Made by a program: the position numbers and the translations under genes. A DNA stretch of 64,000 nt from Novosphingobium chloroacetimidivorans (GTDB lineage Bacteria; Pseudomonadota; Alphaproteobacteria; Sphingomonadales; Sphingomonadaceae): assembly GCF_014204535.1 (NCBI RefSeq), contig NZ_JACHLR010000005.1, forward strand, positions 186,001-250,000. Direction: 5' to 3'. Below are positions 41,025 to 49,574 of the stretch, piece after piece. The notes beneath the pieces are model-generated. The model was not told where the DNA came from, made no database searches, and was given only the letters and a program-made list of their open reading frames with translations. How positions within the stretch are numbered: the stretch's first letter is position 1; each line of letters begins with the position of its first letter.

Positions 41025-41810
41025 ATGAACATGCTAAGCGCAGCTGAACGGATGCAACGTGGCGAGGTCAACCAGTCGCGGCTTCTTGCTCGTACGGCGC
41101 CCAGCCCGGCCACGGTCTGGCAGGCATCGGTGCGGGACTATGTCTTTGCGGAGATATGGGAGCGTCCGGGCCTGGACCTGCGCTCCCGTTTCCTGATCGC
41201 GATCAGCGGGGCGGCGAGTTGCAACGGATCGACTTCTCACGTGGACGGCTACGTTCGCGGTGCGCTCACCCTCGATGAACTATCGCTCTCCGAATTGCGC
41301 GAAGCGGCGTTGCACCTGGCGGTCTACACTGGCTGGCCCTGCGGCGAGGCACTCGACGCATCGATTTCGCGCGTTGCCGAGGAGCTGGACCTGGCGGCTG
41401 CCGCCTTCGATCCGATCCGCGCCGAGCCATGGGATCCGAACCAGCGACGGTTGCTGGGACGCGAGAACTTTCGCAAGGTCATGGTGTTCGACGCCGGCGA
41501 GCCCAGGACGGCCTTCGCCAAGGGCGGCGTCACGAACTTCGTGTTCGCCGAGATGTGGAACCGACCAGGCCTGGACGAACGCGCCCGCCGATGGATCACG
41601 CTGGTCGGCGTGGCGAACACGGCGCCCGACACGCCGCTGAACTCACACATCCATGCCGCCATGGCGAGCGGCAATGTCACGGGCGAGGAACTGGACGAGT
41701 TCGTCCTGCAATACGCAGTCTACGCCGGCTGGCCCAAAGCCTCGGTCGTCGACAGCGTGGTGCTGCGCCAACGCGATCGCGTAGCGCGCGGGCTCTCGTT
41801 CTCCTACTGA
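41025..41810 (+). CDS. carboxymuconolactone decarboxylase (CMD)-like protein, two domains
   Basis: The 261-residue product contains two tandem CMD/AhpD-like helical domains. The first has FAEIWERPGLDLRSRFL and GAASCNGSTSHVDGYVRGALTLDEL. The second has FAEMWNRPGLDERARRW, GVANTAPDTPLNSHIHAAM and EEFVLQYAVYAGWP-like motifs. The His of the SHIHAA segment is kept, but no CXXC peroxidase centre is present, so a decarboxylase, lactonase or isomerase-like role is more likely than AhpD activity. The ATG at 41025 is used; an ATG at 41031 is close. It stands alone after the aldo/keto reductase. Confidence 0.82.
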   Translation: MNMLSAAERMQRGEVNQSRLLARTAPSPATVWQASVRDYVFAEIWERPGLDLRSRFLIAISGAASCNGSTSHVDGYVRGALTLDELSLSELREAALHLAVYTGWPCGEALDASISRVAEELDLAAAAFDPIRAEPWDPNQRRLLGRENFRKVMVFDAGEPRTAFAKGGVTNFVFAEMWNRPGLDERARRWITLVGVANTAPDTPLNSHIHAAMASGNVTGEELDEFVLQYAVYAGWPKASVVDSVVLRQRDRVARGLSFSY

Positions 41811-41848
41811 CGCGGTTCCATTGTCAGACCGCTTTGCACGGCGGCGGC

Positions 41849-41866
41849 GCGTGATCGCTATCACGC
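41849..41866 (+). terminator. short hairpin downstream of the CMD-like gene
   Basis: Arms GCGTGAT (41849-41855) and ATCACGC (41860-41866) with loop CGCT follow the CMD stop by 39 nt, in the gap between convergent genes. The tail is only mildly T-rich (TCGCCTTCC), so terminator function is tentative. Confidence 0.35.
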
Positions 41867-42008
41867 TCGCCTTCCTCGGCCGGTGTGGTGCGAAGGCCCT
41901 TGGGCGCGGCCACTGGCCTGATCTCCTTGCGCCCGCCCTGTTGTAAAGGCGGCCCGCGCTGCCGCGCTCAAGCAGGGAAACTCGACAGGTCCTACTCTAA
42001 CGGGCAGA

Positions 42009-43076
42009 TCAGCGGGGGCCTGTGAGGCTTTCCAAGGCCATGCGCGCGAGTAAAGGGAAGCTCTGCGCGCGACTGGCGGCCTGCGCATTGGCGGCATTTC
42101 CGCGCAGCACGCGCCCCTTGATGCCGTGGAAGATCGCGGCGAGACGGAACAGGTTGAAGGCCACGTAGAACTCGTAGTCGGGAATACCCGCCCGTCCCGT
42201 CCGCCTGCAGTAGCTGGTGACGTAGTCCTGCTCGCTCGGGATGCCCAGCGCCTCCAGATCGGCTCCTTGCAGGCCCGGCACGATGCTGGGATCCATGCGA
42301 TACATCAAGGCATGGTACGTGAAATCCGCCAGCGGGTTGCCGAGGGTGGATAGTTCCCAGTCGAGCACGGCCAGGACCCGCGGCTCGGCGGGATGGAAGA
42401 TCATGTTGTCGCAGCGGCAATCGCCATGGATCACCGCCGTCTCGTCCTCGGCGGGGATCAAAGCCGGCAAGGCCTCGACCAGTGCGTCCATGTCTGGGTT
42501 GCGGCCGGCCAGCTCGTCGGACTGGTACTGCTTCGTCCAACGGCCGATCTGGCGTGCGAAGTAGCTGCCCGGCTTGCCGAAGCCTTCCAGCCCAGCCGCG
42601 ACCGGATCGATCCGGTGCAGCGCGGCCATGGTTCCGTTCATGGCGTCGAAATAGGCGGGGCGCTCCTCGCGGCTCACACCGGGGAAGGTCGCATCCCAAA
42701 AGATGCGACCTTCGACCATGTCCATCACGTAGAACCAGGTGCCGATCACCGCCTCGTCCATGCACAGGGCATGGATGCGCGCGACGGGAAAGCCCGCGGT
42801 TCCCAGCGCCATCTGTACCCGCGCCTCGCGGTCGACGGCATGGGCACCCGGCAGCAGCACACCGGGAGGCTTGCGCCGGAGGACGTAGCTCGCAGATGGA
42901 GTGGAAAGGCGATAGGTCGGGTTGGACTGTCCGCCCTTGAATTGCTCGACCCGCATGGGCCCTGCGAAGCCCTCGACATGCGCGGCCATCCAGCGCGCGA
43001 GAGCGGCTTCGTCGAAGCCGTAGCCTTCGCGGACAGGGACGGTGCCGGAGTTGTCGGCCGCAAGATCGGTGCTCAT
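42009..43076 (-). CDS. APH-family kinase, ACAD10/11- or LvaA-like
   Basis: The 355-residue protein has the aminoglycoside phosphotransferase/choline kinase fold. The N-lobe includes FKGGQSNPTYRL and VLRRKPPG, with the ATP-binding Lys. The catalytic loop HGDCRCDNMIF supplies the base Asp and the metal Asn, followed by VLDWELSTLGNP with the metal Asp. Proteins of this branch are fused or linked to acyl-CoA dehydrogenases (ACAD10/11 in animals, LvaA in Pseudomonas levulinate use) and phosphorylate 4-hydroxyacyl-CoA. Here the acyl-CoA dehydrogenase gene lies 4 nt upstream. Antibiotic resistance is not implied. Confidence 0.85.
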   Translation of the reverse strand: MSTDLAADNSGTVPVREGYGFDEAALARWMAAHVEGFAGPMRVEQFKGGQSNPTYRLSTPSASYVLRRKPPGVLLPGAHAVDREARVQMALGTAGFPVARIHALCMDEAVIGTWFYVMDMVEGRIFWDATFPGVSREERPAYFDAMNGTMAALHRIDPVAAGLEGFGKPGSYFARQIGRWTKQYQSDELAGRNPDMDALVEALPALIPAEDETAVIHGDCRCDNMIFHPAEPRVLAVLDWELSTLGNPLADFTYHALMYRMDPSIVPGLQGADLEALGIPSEQDYVTSYCRRTGRAGIPDYEFYVAFNLFRLAAIFHGIKGRVLRGNAANAQAASRAQSFPLLARMALESLTGPR

Positions 43077-43080
43077 CGCG

Positions 43081-44280
43081 TCAACCCGCCTTGGCGTCCT
43101 GCGCGTGCTTCCACTCGCGCTTGATCTTCTTGGCGAGCGACCACTTGTGCACCTCGGTCGGGCCGTCGTAGATCCGGAAGGCGCGGATTTCGCGGAACAT
43201 CTGCTCGACGATGGTGCGCTCGGTGACTCCGGTTCCACCCATGACCTGGACGCAGTTGTCGGCGATCTTCATCAACGCCTCGCTGACCGAGACCTTCGCC
43301 ATCGAGCTTTCCACCGTGCCGAGCGAACCGCTGTCCAGCACTCCCGCGCACCAGTCGATCATCAGCTCGCATTGCTGGATCAGGATGCGGTTCTCGGCGA
43401 GCATGAAGCCGACGCCCTCGTGGTCGATCAGCGTCTTCCCAAAAGCTTCGCGTCGGCAGGCATAGTCCACCGCGATTTCGTGCGCGCGGATGCAGCCGCC
43501 CAGCCAGCGCATGCAGTGCGACAGGCGCGCCGGCGACAGGCGAACCTGGGCATAGCGGAAACCTTCGCCCGGCTCGCCCAGCATCTGCGTGGCGGGAACG
43601 CGCAGGTTCTCGATCGTCAGGGTGGCGTGGCCGCCGGGCATCGAGGTGTCGATGGTGTTGGGCACCTCGTCGATGCGGATCGCCTCGTCCGGCAAGTCGA
43701 CCAGGAACATGCAGGCGCCACCGCGCGTGTCGTCCTCGTCGGATGCGGCCATGACGATGCCGACCATCGCCCCTTGCGCGCCGGTGATGAAGGTCTTGCG
43801 CCCGTTGATGACCCACTGGTTGCCGTCCTTGCGGCAAGTGGTCTTCATCATCGAAGGATCGGACCCGGCGCCGCCCCATTCGGCAGGTTCCGTCATGAAA
43901 AAGGCGGAGCGCGCCCGGCCTTCGACCAGCGGCGCGAGGAACCGCTCCTTCAGTTCGGGCGAGCCGACATGGCCGATGAGGTACATGTTGCCCTCATCCG
44001 GCGCCATCGTGTTGCAGGCGAGCGGCCCCAGCGGCGAGAGGCCGGACTTGATCAGCACGGCAGCGGTTTCGCGCTGGGTGAGGTGCGAGCCATCGGCATT
44101 GATGTGCGGCGTCAGTACGCCCGCCTCGCGAGCGAGCGCGCGCATCTCCATGACAAGTTCGTCGGTCGGGGCACCGTGATGGTCGCGGCGCGGATCGCGC
44201 TCGTACGGGACGATCGTCTGGCGCACGAACGCCTCGACCTTGGCCGCCATGGCAGCCGCATGTGCGGAAATCTCGGTCAT
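43081..44280 (-). CDS. acyl-CoA dehydrogenase, ACAD10/11- or LvaC-like
   Basis: The 399-residue FAD enzyme has FFMTEPAEWGGAGSDPSMM in the flavin/substrate region and MGGTGVTERTIVEQMFREIRAFRIYDGPTEVHKW at the C-terminus. The YDGPTEVH motif carries Asp where classical enzymes have the base Glu, a hallmark of ACAD10/11-type proteins. With the adjacent APH-like kinase it probably removes a 4-phosphate from 4-phosphoacyl-CoA to give an enoyl-CoA, a route known from levulinate metabolism and from mammalian ACAD11. Its start overlaps the VOC gene stop by one base (TAATG). Confidence 0.88.
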   Translation of the reverse strand: MTEISAHAAAMAAKVEAFVRQTIVPYERDPRRDHHGAPTDELVMEMRALAREAGVLTPHINADGSHLTQRETAAVLIKSGLSPLGPLACNTMAPDEGNMYLIGHVGSPELKERFLAPLVEGRARSAFFMTEPAEWGGAGSDPSMMKTTCRKDGNQWVINGRKTFITGAQGAMVGIVMAASDEDDTRGGACMFLVDLPDEAIRIDEVPNTIDTSMPGGHATLTIENLRVPATQMLGEPGEGFRYAQVRLSPARLSHCMRWLGGCIRAHEIAVDYACRREAFGKTLIDHEGVGFMLAENRILIQQCELMIDWCAGVLDSGSLGTVESSMAKVSVSEALMKIADNCVQVMGGTGVTERTIVEQMFREIRAFRIYDGPTEVHKWSLAKKIKREWKHAQDAKAG

Positions 44281-44837
44281 TACTGGAGCACCCGGATCGG
44301 ATCGGAGCCATCCCAGTCCCGGGCAGCATCCTTCATCATCTGGAACAGGCCTTCCGAGCCCGACATCGGTTGCAAGTACTCGATGACCTGCCCGGGCCCC
44401 TGCCCCGGATCGACGTAGATCACCGCGCCGTCAGGCCCGACCTTGCCCTCGACGATGATCTCGGCCCCCACGGCGGCGCACGCCTCGCGCGCTTCGACGA
44501 TGGATTCCACGAAGACGCAGACGTGGTGCAGGCGATCGCGCACCGCGTATTCGCCGGAATAGAGCGAAGGCGCATCGCTATCGGTCTTGATCAGCTCGAT
44601 CTGGATATCACCCCAGTAGCCGATCGCCATCGTAAAGACCGCGTCGGTGGGCTGGCCCTTGTACTTCATCTCGTCGAGCCGGACGTCGTTGAGCACGAAG
44701 AACGGTCCGACGCCGACCGTCTCGATCCAGTACTTCATGGTGGCGTCGAAGTCGGTGGGGAAGAAGGCGAGCTGGATCACGTCGCCCAGCCGCTTGAGCG
44801 GGCCGGGCCGGAGGGAGCCTGAAGCGTCGTTGGTCAT
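44280..44837 (-). CDS. VOC family (glyoxalase/epimerase-like) protein
   Basis: The 185-residue product shows two beta-alpha-beta-beta-beta VOC modules. The first runs from VIQLAFFPTDFDATMKYWIETVGVGPF and the second from DRLHHVCVFVESIVEAREACAAVGAEI. Metal ligands would be Gln/His and Glu (QLAFF, IELIKT, HHVCVF, VIEYLQ). It resembles methylmalonyl-CoA epimerase-like and lactoylglutathione lyase-like proteins of degradation operons. A role in epimerising a 2-methylacyl-CoA or 4-hydroxyacyl-CoA is possible. Stop-start coupling with the downstream acyl-CoA dehydrogenase supports joint function. Confidence 0.8.
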   Translation of the reverse strand: MTNDASGSLRPGPLKRLGDVIQLAFFPTDFDATMKYWIETVGVGPFFVLNDVRLDEMKYKGQPTDAVFTMAIGYWGDIQIELIKTDSDAPSLYSGEYAVRDRLHHVCVFVESIVEAREACAAVGAEIIVEGKVGPDGAVIYVDPGQGPGQVIEYLQPMSGSEGLFQMMKDAARDWDGSDPIRVLQ

Positions 44838-44846
44838 GGCGTTTCC

Positions 44847-46280
44847 TTAGGCGAAGAGACCCGCAGGCTCTTCGATCAGCGACTTCAGGGTCTGGAGGAA
44901 CTGCGCACCGGCAGCACCATCGATGGCGCGGTGATCGACAGACAGCGTGAACGAGATGCGCGTCTCGAACGCGACACCGCCCGCAGCGGTCTCGACCGGC
45001 TGCCGAAGCGCCGCACCCACCGCCAGGATCGCGCCCTGTGGCGGATTGATGATCGCGTCGAAGTTCTCGATCCCGAACATGCCGAGGTTGGAGACGGAGA
45101 ACGTGCCGCCCTCCATGTCCGTCATGCTCAGGCCCTTCCCTTGCGCCTTGTCGATCAGGCGGCGGGTTTCGGCCGCAAGCTGGTCAATCCGCATCAGGTT
45201 GGCCTGGCGCACCACCGGCGTGACCAGACCCTTCGGACTGGCCACGGCGATGGACACGTCGGCATGGGGGAAGCGATGGATCTGTTCCCCATGCACCTGC
45301 ACATTCACGTCCGGATGGCGGGCGAGCGCCATGGCGCTGGCCTTGACGATCCAGTCATTCACCGAAGCCTTGCAGCCCAGCACCAGATTGGCGGTCTTGC
45401 GCATGTCCAGCAGCGCATCGGCGCTGGCCGACATGCGCAGGTAGAAGTGCGGAAGCTCCTGCTTGGCCTGGGTGAGGCGCTGGGCGACGACCTTGCGGAC
45501 GCGATCGAACGGCACGATCTCGGGCCGGTTCTCGCCCACGACGAAGGCCGTGGTTGCTGCCGCAACGCTCGGCTTGGGGACGAGCGCCAGCACATCAGCC
45601 TTCGAAATGCGGCCGCGCGGACCGGTGCCGGTCAATTCCCCCAAGGCGATGCCGTGGAGCGAGGCCAGACGACGAGCCAGCGGCGAGGCAAAGACTTTGA
45701 AGTCCTCCACATCCAGCGCCAGCACACCCTTGTTCGCGCTGTTCGCAGGACCACGCAGCGCCTTGATCACGTCCTGATGGGTGATGCGGCCTTGCCGGCC
45801 TGATCCCTCGATCACCGCGATATCGACGCCTTCCTCTTCGGCCAGACGCAGGGCCTCGGGGCTGATCGGGCGGTTGGTCTCGATCCTCGTGCGCGGCTTC
45901 TCGGGCATCGGCGCCGGCGCGCTCTCAGCGTCTTCCTGCGCCGCCGCCTTGGCGCTGGCGGCTCCCTTGGCCAGGCCACCCTCGGCGGGCTTGAAGGAGG
46001 CCACGAAGGCGTCGATCTCGGCGTCCGAGTGGTCGCCCTCATCGAACACCGCGAGCAGTGCACCGACCGGCTCGGCCTCGCTGCCGCCGGGCACGATGAT
46101 GCGGCGCACGGTGGCGTCGTACTCGGCATCGACTTCGTTGGTGATCTTGGCGGTCTCGATCAGGCACAGGGTCTGGCCGCGCTTGAAGCTGTCGCCTTCC
46201 TTCACCGTCCAGTCGGCGATGGTTCCTTCGGTCATCTCGATGCCCCACTTGGGCATGGTGAATGCGCGGATGCGGCTCAT
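44847..46280 (-). CDS. 2-oxoacid dehydrogenase E2 (dihydrolipoamide acyltransferase)
   Basis: The 477-residue E2 has one N-terminal lipoyl domain with lipoylated Lys45 in ETAKITNEVDA. It then has two peripheral-subunit-binding-like domains (about 140-175, ISPEALRLAEEEGVDI..., and about 200-235, FASPLARRLASLHGI...) and the catalytic acyltransferase domain ending with DHRAIDGA (His450, Asp454). It moves the acyl group made by the E1 subunits to CoA. Two binding domains in one E2 are uncommon. The order E1-alpha, E1-beta, E2 matches acetoin/branched-chain-type complexes; no E3 gene lies nearby. The ATG at 46280 gives MSRIRAFTMPKWG. Confidence 0.92.
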   Translation of the reverse strand: MSRIRAFTMPKWGIEMTEGTIADWTVKEGDSFKRGQTLCLIETAKITNEVDAEYDATVRRIIVPGGSEAEPVGALLAVFDEGDHSDAEIDAFVASFKPAEGGLAKGAASAKAAAQEDAESAPAPMPEKPRTRIETNRPISPEALRLAEEEGVDIAVIEGSGRQGRITHQDVIKALRGPANSANKGVLALDVEDFKVFASPLARRLASLHGIALGELTGTGPRGRISKADVLALVPKPSVAAATTAFVVGENRPEIVPFDRVRKVVAQRLTQAKQELPHFYLRMSASADALLDMRKTANLVLGCKASVNDWIVKASAMALARHPDVNVQVHGEQIHRFPHADVSIAVASPKGLVTPVVRQANLMRIDQLAAETRRLIDKAQGKGLSMTDMEGGTFSVSNLGMFGIENFDAIINPPQGAILAVGAALRQPVETAAGGVAFETRISFTLSVDHRAIDGAAGAQFLQTLKSLIEEPAGLFA

Positions 46281-46293
46281 GACAGCGGCCTCC

Positions 46294-47307
46294 TCACCGG
46301 TATTCCAGCGACTTGCGCACAGCTGCCGCGATCTTGGCGGGGCTGGGCAAGTAGGCGCTCTCAAGCTCGCGGGCGAACGGCACCGGCGTGTGCGGCGGCG
46401 TCACCATCTCGATCGGAGCCTTGAGGCTGGCGAATGCCTTCTGCGCCACCAACGCGGAGATGTCGGTTGCCAGCGAGCAGCGCGGTGGCGCTTCGTCGAC
46501 CACGACCAGCCGCCCGGTGACTTCGACCGAGTCCAGGATTGCCTCCTCGTCCAGGGGGGACGTGGTGCGCAAGTCGATCACGTCGCAACCAATGCCGTCC
46601 TGCGCCAGGTCGTCGGCAGCGGTTTCGGCATAGCTGACCATCATGCCCGACGCGACGATGGTGGCGTCCTGCCCGGCCCGCGCAAGGCGAGCATGGCCGA
46701 AGGGGATCACGAAGTCCGGATCGTCGGGCACCTCGCCGCTCATCGCGTAGAGGAACTTGTGCTCCAGGAAGACCACCGGATCGTCATCGCGGATCGCCTG
46801 GCGCAGCAAGCCGCAGGCATCGGCGGGGGTCGCCGGCATGACCACCTTGATGCCCGGCATGTTGGTGACGAACTGGCTGATCATCTGGCTGTGCTGCGCG
46901 GCCGCGTTGTAGCCTGCGCCGCAGGGCATGCGGATCACCGCCGGGCAGATCGACTTGCCGCCGAACATGTAGCGGAACTTGGCGATCTGGTTCCACAGCT
47001 GGTCCATGCACACACCGATGAAGTCGGCGAACATGATCTCGGCCACCGGGCGCTTGCCGGCCAGCGCAAGGCCCCCCGCCGCACCCATGATCGCGCTTTC
47101 GCTGATCGGAGTGTCGATCACCCGGTCGGGCCCGAAAGCATCGTAGAAACCCACCGAAGTCGACCAGATGCCGCCGATCGCCTCGGGACCACCCGCCGTG
47201 CCCATGCCACCGGCGACGTCCTCGCCCAGAACCACCACGCGCTCGTCGCGCTGCATCTCCTGGAAGATCGTGTTCCGGATCGCATCGCGATACATCATCT
47301 TTGCCAT
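46294..47307 (-). CDS. 2-oxoacid dehydrogenase E1 component, beta subunit
   Basis: The 337-residue transketolase-like beta subunit has VLGEDVAGGMGTAGG (about 27-41), DTPISESAIMGAAGGLAL (about 65-82) with the conserved Glu that activates thiamine diphosphate, and a C-terminal half with VIDLRTTSPLDEEAI and VVDEAPP. With the alpha subunit it decarboxylates a 2-oxo acid (or cleaves acetoin in Aco complexes) and transfers the acyl group to lipoyl-E2. It lies 13 nt upstream of the E2 gene and 17 nt downstream of E1-alpha. Confidence 0.92.
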   Translation of the reverse strand: MAKMMYRDAIRNTIFQEMQRDERVVVLGEDVAGGMGTAGGPEAIGGIWSTSVGFYDAFGPDRVIDTPISESAIMGAAGGLALAGKRPVAEIMFADFIGVCMDQLWNQIAKFRYMFGGKSICPAVIRMPCGAGYNAAAQHSQMISQFVTNMPGIKVVMPATPADACGLLRQAIRDDDPVVFLEHKFLYAMSGEVPDDPDFVIPFGHARLARAGQDATIVASGMMVSYAETAADDLAQDGIGCDVIDLRTTSPLDEEAILDSVEVTGRLVVVDEAPPRCSLATDISALVAQKAFASLKAPIEMVTPPHTPVPFARELESAYLPSPAKIAAAVRKSLEYR

Positions 47308-47324
47308 GTGTTTCGGTCCTGCGA

Positions 47325-48314
47325 TCAGTAGCTGATGTAGACGTTGTCGAGCACGTTCTCAGGGCTCGGACGCGCCGCGGCGCGAGAGGCGGCAACCGCG
47401 TTCTCGATCTGCTGCAACGCATCGGCGTCGAGGACATCGAGATCGGCCTCGTCGAGCAGCGCGGCACCGCCCACTTTGGCGCGGAAGATCTTGATGCAGT
47501 CCCGCTCGGCGCGCAGGCGATCAAGCTCGCCCTCGCCGCGATAGCGCTGCGGATCGCCTTCGAAGTGGCCGAAGAAGCGCTCGGTATCGAACTCGACTGC
47601 CGCCGGGCCATTGCCGGGCACGCGAACGTATTCCAGCACCTCGCGGAAAGTATCGTAGACCGCGAAGAAGTCGGTGCCGTCCGCGCGCCAGACCTTCATG
47701 CCGAAGGCCTCGGCGCGGCTGGCGATGTCGCGGGTGGTGCCCACCGCGTAGTCGACGCCGGTGTGCTCGGAATAATGGTTGTTCTCGAACACGAAGATCG
47801 CCGGGGCCTTGGTGACCACCGCCAGGTTCATTGCCTCGAAGGTGGTGCCCTGGTTGCACGCCCCGTCGCCCGAGAACGCGATGGCGACCGCCAGCTTGCC
47901 CTCTGCGTCAGGCCCATCGATCTTGTTGGAGATCGCCGCGCCCACCGCGATGGGAGCGCCCGCGCCGACGATGCCGTTGGCGCCCAGCATGCCCTTATCG
48001 ATGTCGGCGATGTGCATCGATCCGCCCTTGCCGTTGCACAGGCCGTCCTGGCTGCCCCAGATCTCCTTCATCATGCCCTCGACATCGCAGCCCTTGGCCA
48101 GGCAGTGGCCGTGGCCGCGATGGGTGGAGACGATCTTGTCCCGGTCGGTCAGATGCTCGCAGACGCCCACGGCGACGGCTTCCTGACCGCAGTAGAGGTG
48201 CGTGAAGCCGGCGATCTCACCGGTCTGGATCTCCTCGTGGAGCCGTTCCTCGAATTCGCGGATCAGCTTCATCTGCCGGTAAGCGCGGGTGAGCGCTTCG
48301 CGGTTCAGCTGCAT
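47325..48314 (-). CDS. 2-oxoacid dehydrogenase E1 component, alpha subunit
   Basis: The 329-residue thiamine-diphosphate-binding subunit has HRGHGHCLAKG (about 66-76) and GKGGSMHIAD (about 96-105). The diphosphate/Mg motif GDGACNQGTTFEAMNLA (about 152-168) ends in FENNHYSEHT. It resembles AcoA-type and pyruvate dehydrogenase alpha subunits. In this operon, downstream of thiolase/DUF35 and acyl-CoA dehydrogenase genes, it more likely acts on a 2-oxo acid or diketone-like intermediate of the degraded substrate than on bulk pyruvate. It is the first gene of the E1-alpha, E1-beta, E2 triplet. Confidence 0.92.
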   Translation of the reverse strand: MQLNREALTRAYRQMKLIREFEERLHEEIQTGEIAGFTHLYCGQEAVAVGVCEHLTDRDKIVSTHRGHGHCLAKGCDVEGMMKEIWGSQDGLCNGKGGSMHIADIDKGMLGANGIVGAGAPIAVGAAISNKIDGPDAEGKLAVAIAFSGDGACNQGTTFEAMNLAVVTKAPAIFVFENNHYSEHTGVDYAVGTTRDIASRAEAFGMKVWRADGTDFFAVYDTFREVLEYVRVPGNGPAAVEFDTERFFGHFEGDPQRYRGEGELDRLRAERDCIKIFRAKVGGAALLDEADLDVLDADALQQIENAVAASRAAARPSPENVLDNVYISY

Positions 48315-48360
48315 CGGGCATTCCTCTCGTTATCGCGCCCATCGTTATTGTGAGGGCCCC

Positions 48361-49569
48361 TCAAAGGCCCAGCACCGACTTGGCTATTATGGTGCTCTGG
48401 ACTTCGTTGGTGCCACCAAAGATCGTCCACGCCCTGCTGTTGAGATAGCGCGCCGAAGCGACTTGCGCGCCCTTCGAATGCACCGGCGAGGGTGCATTGT
48501 CGCCATAGAGCGGGCGCGCGGTTTCCAGTTGGAGTCCGGCAGGGCCATAGAGGTCCACCGCCAGCAGATCGATCTCCTGCCGCAGGTTGGACGCCAGCAG
48601 CTTGGTGAGCGAGGTTTGCGGTCCCGGCGCTCGGCCCTTGGCGACCTCGGAAACGATCTTCATCTCGATCATCTCCAGCGCGTTGACCGACAACCGGGTC
48701 AACGCGACCCGGCGCTTCCAGTCGATCTGATCGGACAGCTTGCCACCGCGACCATCGCTTTCCTGCGTTGCGGCTTCCTCGATCTGGTCGAGATCGTAGC
48801 TCAGCTTGGGCGCATGGCACGATCCGCCACGCTCGTTTTCCAGCAGGAACTTGGCGATGGTCCAGCCCTGCCCTTCTTCGCCGACGAGGTTCTCCACCGG
48901 AACGATGACGTCTTCGAGGAAGACCTGATTGACCTCGTGATCGCCCGCCGAAGTCAGGATCGGGCGGACCGAGACGCCGGGGCTCTCTAGATCGATCAGC
49001 AGGAACGAGATGCCGGCCTGCTTCTTCACTTCGGTGTTCGTGCGCACCAGCGTGAACATGCCCGTCGCGTGATGGGCGTGCGTGGTCCAGATCTTCGATC
49101 CATTGACGACGTAGTGGTCGCCTTCGCGCACCGCGCGGGTTTTGAGGCTGGCGAGGTCCGATCCGGAACCCGGTTCGGAGAAGCCCTGGCACCAGTAGTC
49201 CTCGCCACTGAGGATGCGCGGCAGGTAGTGGTTCTTCTGCTGCTCGGTTCCGAAGTTGTAGATCACCGGAGCCAGCAGCTTGAGGCCCAGCACCGTCAGG
49301 TTCGGAGCACCGGCCAGCGCGCACTCCTTCTCGAACAGGTATCGCTGCAGCGGCGTCCAGCCGGTGCCGCCATGGGCCGCGGGCCACTGATAGCCCAGCC
49401 AGCCCTTCTCGTGCAGGACAGCGTTCCAGACCTGACCGATCTCGGGCTCGACAAAGACCGAAGGCGTTGCCGCACCGCCGGCTTTCACTTCGGCGGGCAA
49501 ATGGTCGCGAAGGAACGTGCGCACCTCGTCACGGAAGGCGGCGTCCTGCGGGGAGAGTTCGATGTCCAT
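48361..49569 (-). CDS. acyl-CoA dehydrogenase family protein
   Basis: The 402-residue flavoprotein has WCQGFSEPGSGSDLASL (about 127-143) and KIWTTHAHHATGMF in the FAD-binding middle domain, and IFGGTNEVQSTIIAKSVLGL at the C-terminus. The usual catalytic Glu position reads Gly, as in many FadE-type proteins that place the base elsewhere or in a partner subunit. It introduces a 2,3-double bond into an acyl-CoA, passing electrons to ETF. It lies 5 nt downstream of the thiolase gene in the operon 51127 to 42009. The ATG at 49569 starts MDIELSPQD. Confidence 0.88.
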   Translation of the reverse strand: MDIELSPQDAAFRDEVRTFLRDHLPAEVKAGGAATPSVFVEPEIGQVWNAVLHEKGWLGYQWPAAHGGTGWTPLQRYLFEKECALAGAPNLTVLGLKLLAPVIYNFGTEQQKNHYLPRILSGEDYWCQGFSEPGSGSDLASLKTRAVREGDHYVVNGSKIWTTHAHHATGMFTLVRTNTEVKKQAGISFLLIDLESPGVSVRPILTSAGDHEVNQVFLEDVIVPVENLVGEEGQGWTIAKFLLENERGGSCHAPKLSYDLDQIEEAATQESDGRGGKLSDQIDWKRRVALTRLSVNALEMIEMKIVSEVAKGRAPGPQTSLTKLLASNLRQEIDLLAVDLYGPAGLQLETARPLYGDNAPSPVHSKGAQVASARYLNSRAWTIFGGTNEVQSTIIAKSVLGL

Positions 49570-49574
49570 GGGCT

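Noticed and set aside
40831..41028. Short plus-strand frame between the aldo/keto reductase and CMD-like genes
   Set aside because: No RBS or family resemblance; the 229-nt gap looks non-coding.
42009..43076. Aminoglycoside resistance gene
   Set aside because: The APH fold here belongs to the acyl-CoA-dehydrogenase-linked branch and is coupled to catabolic genes.
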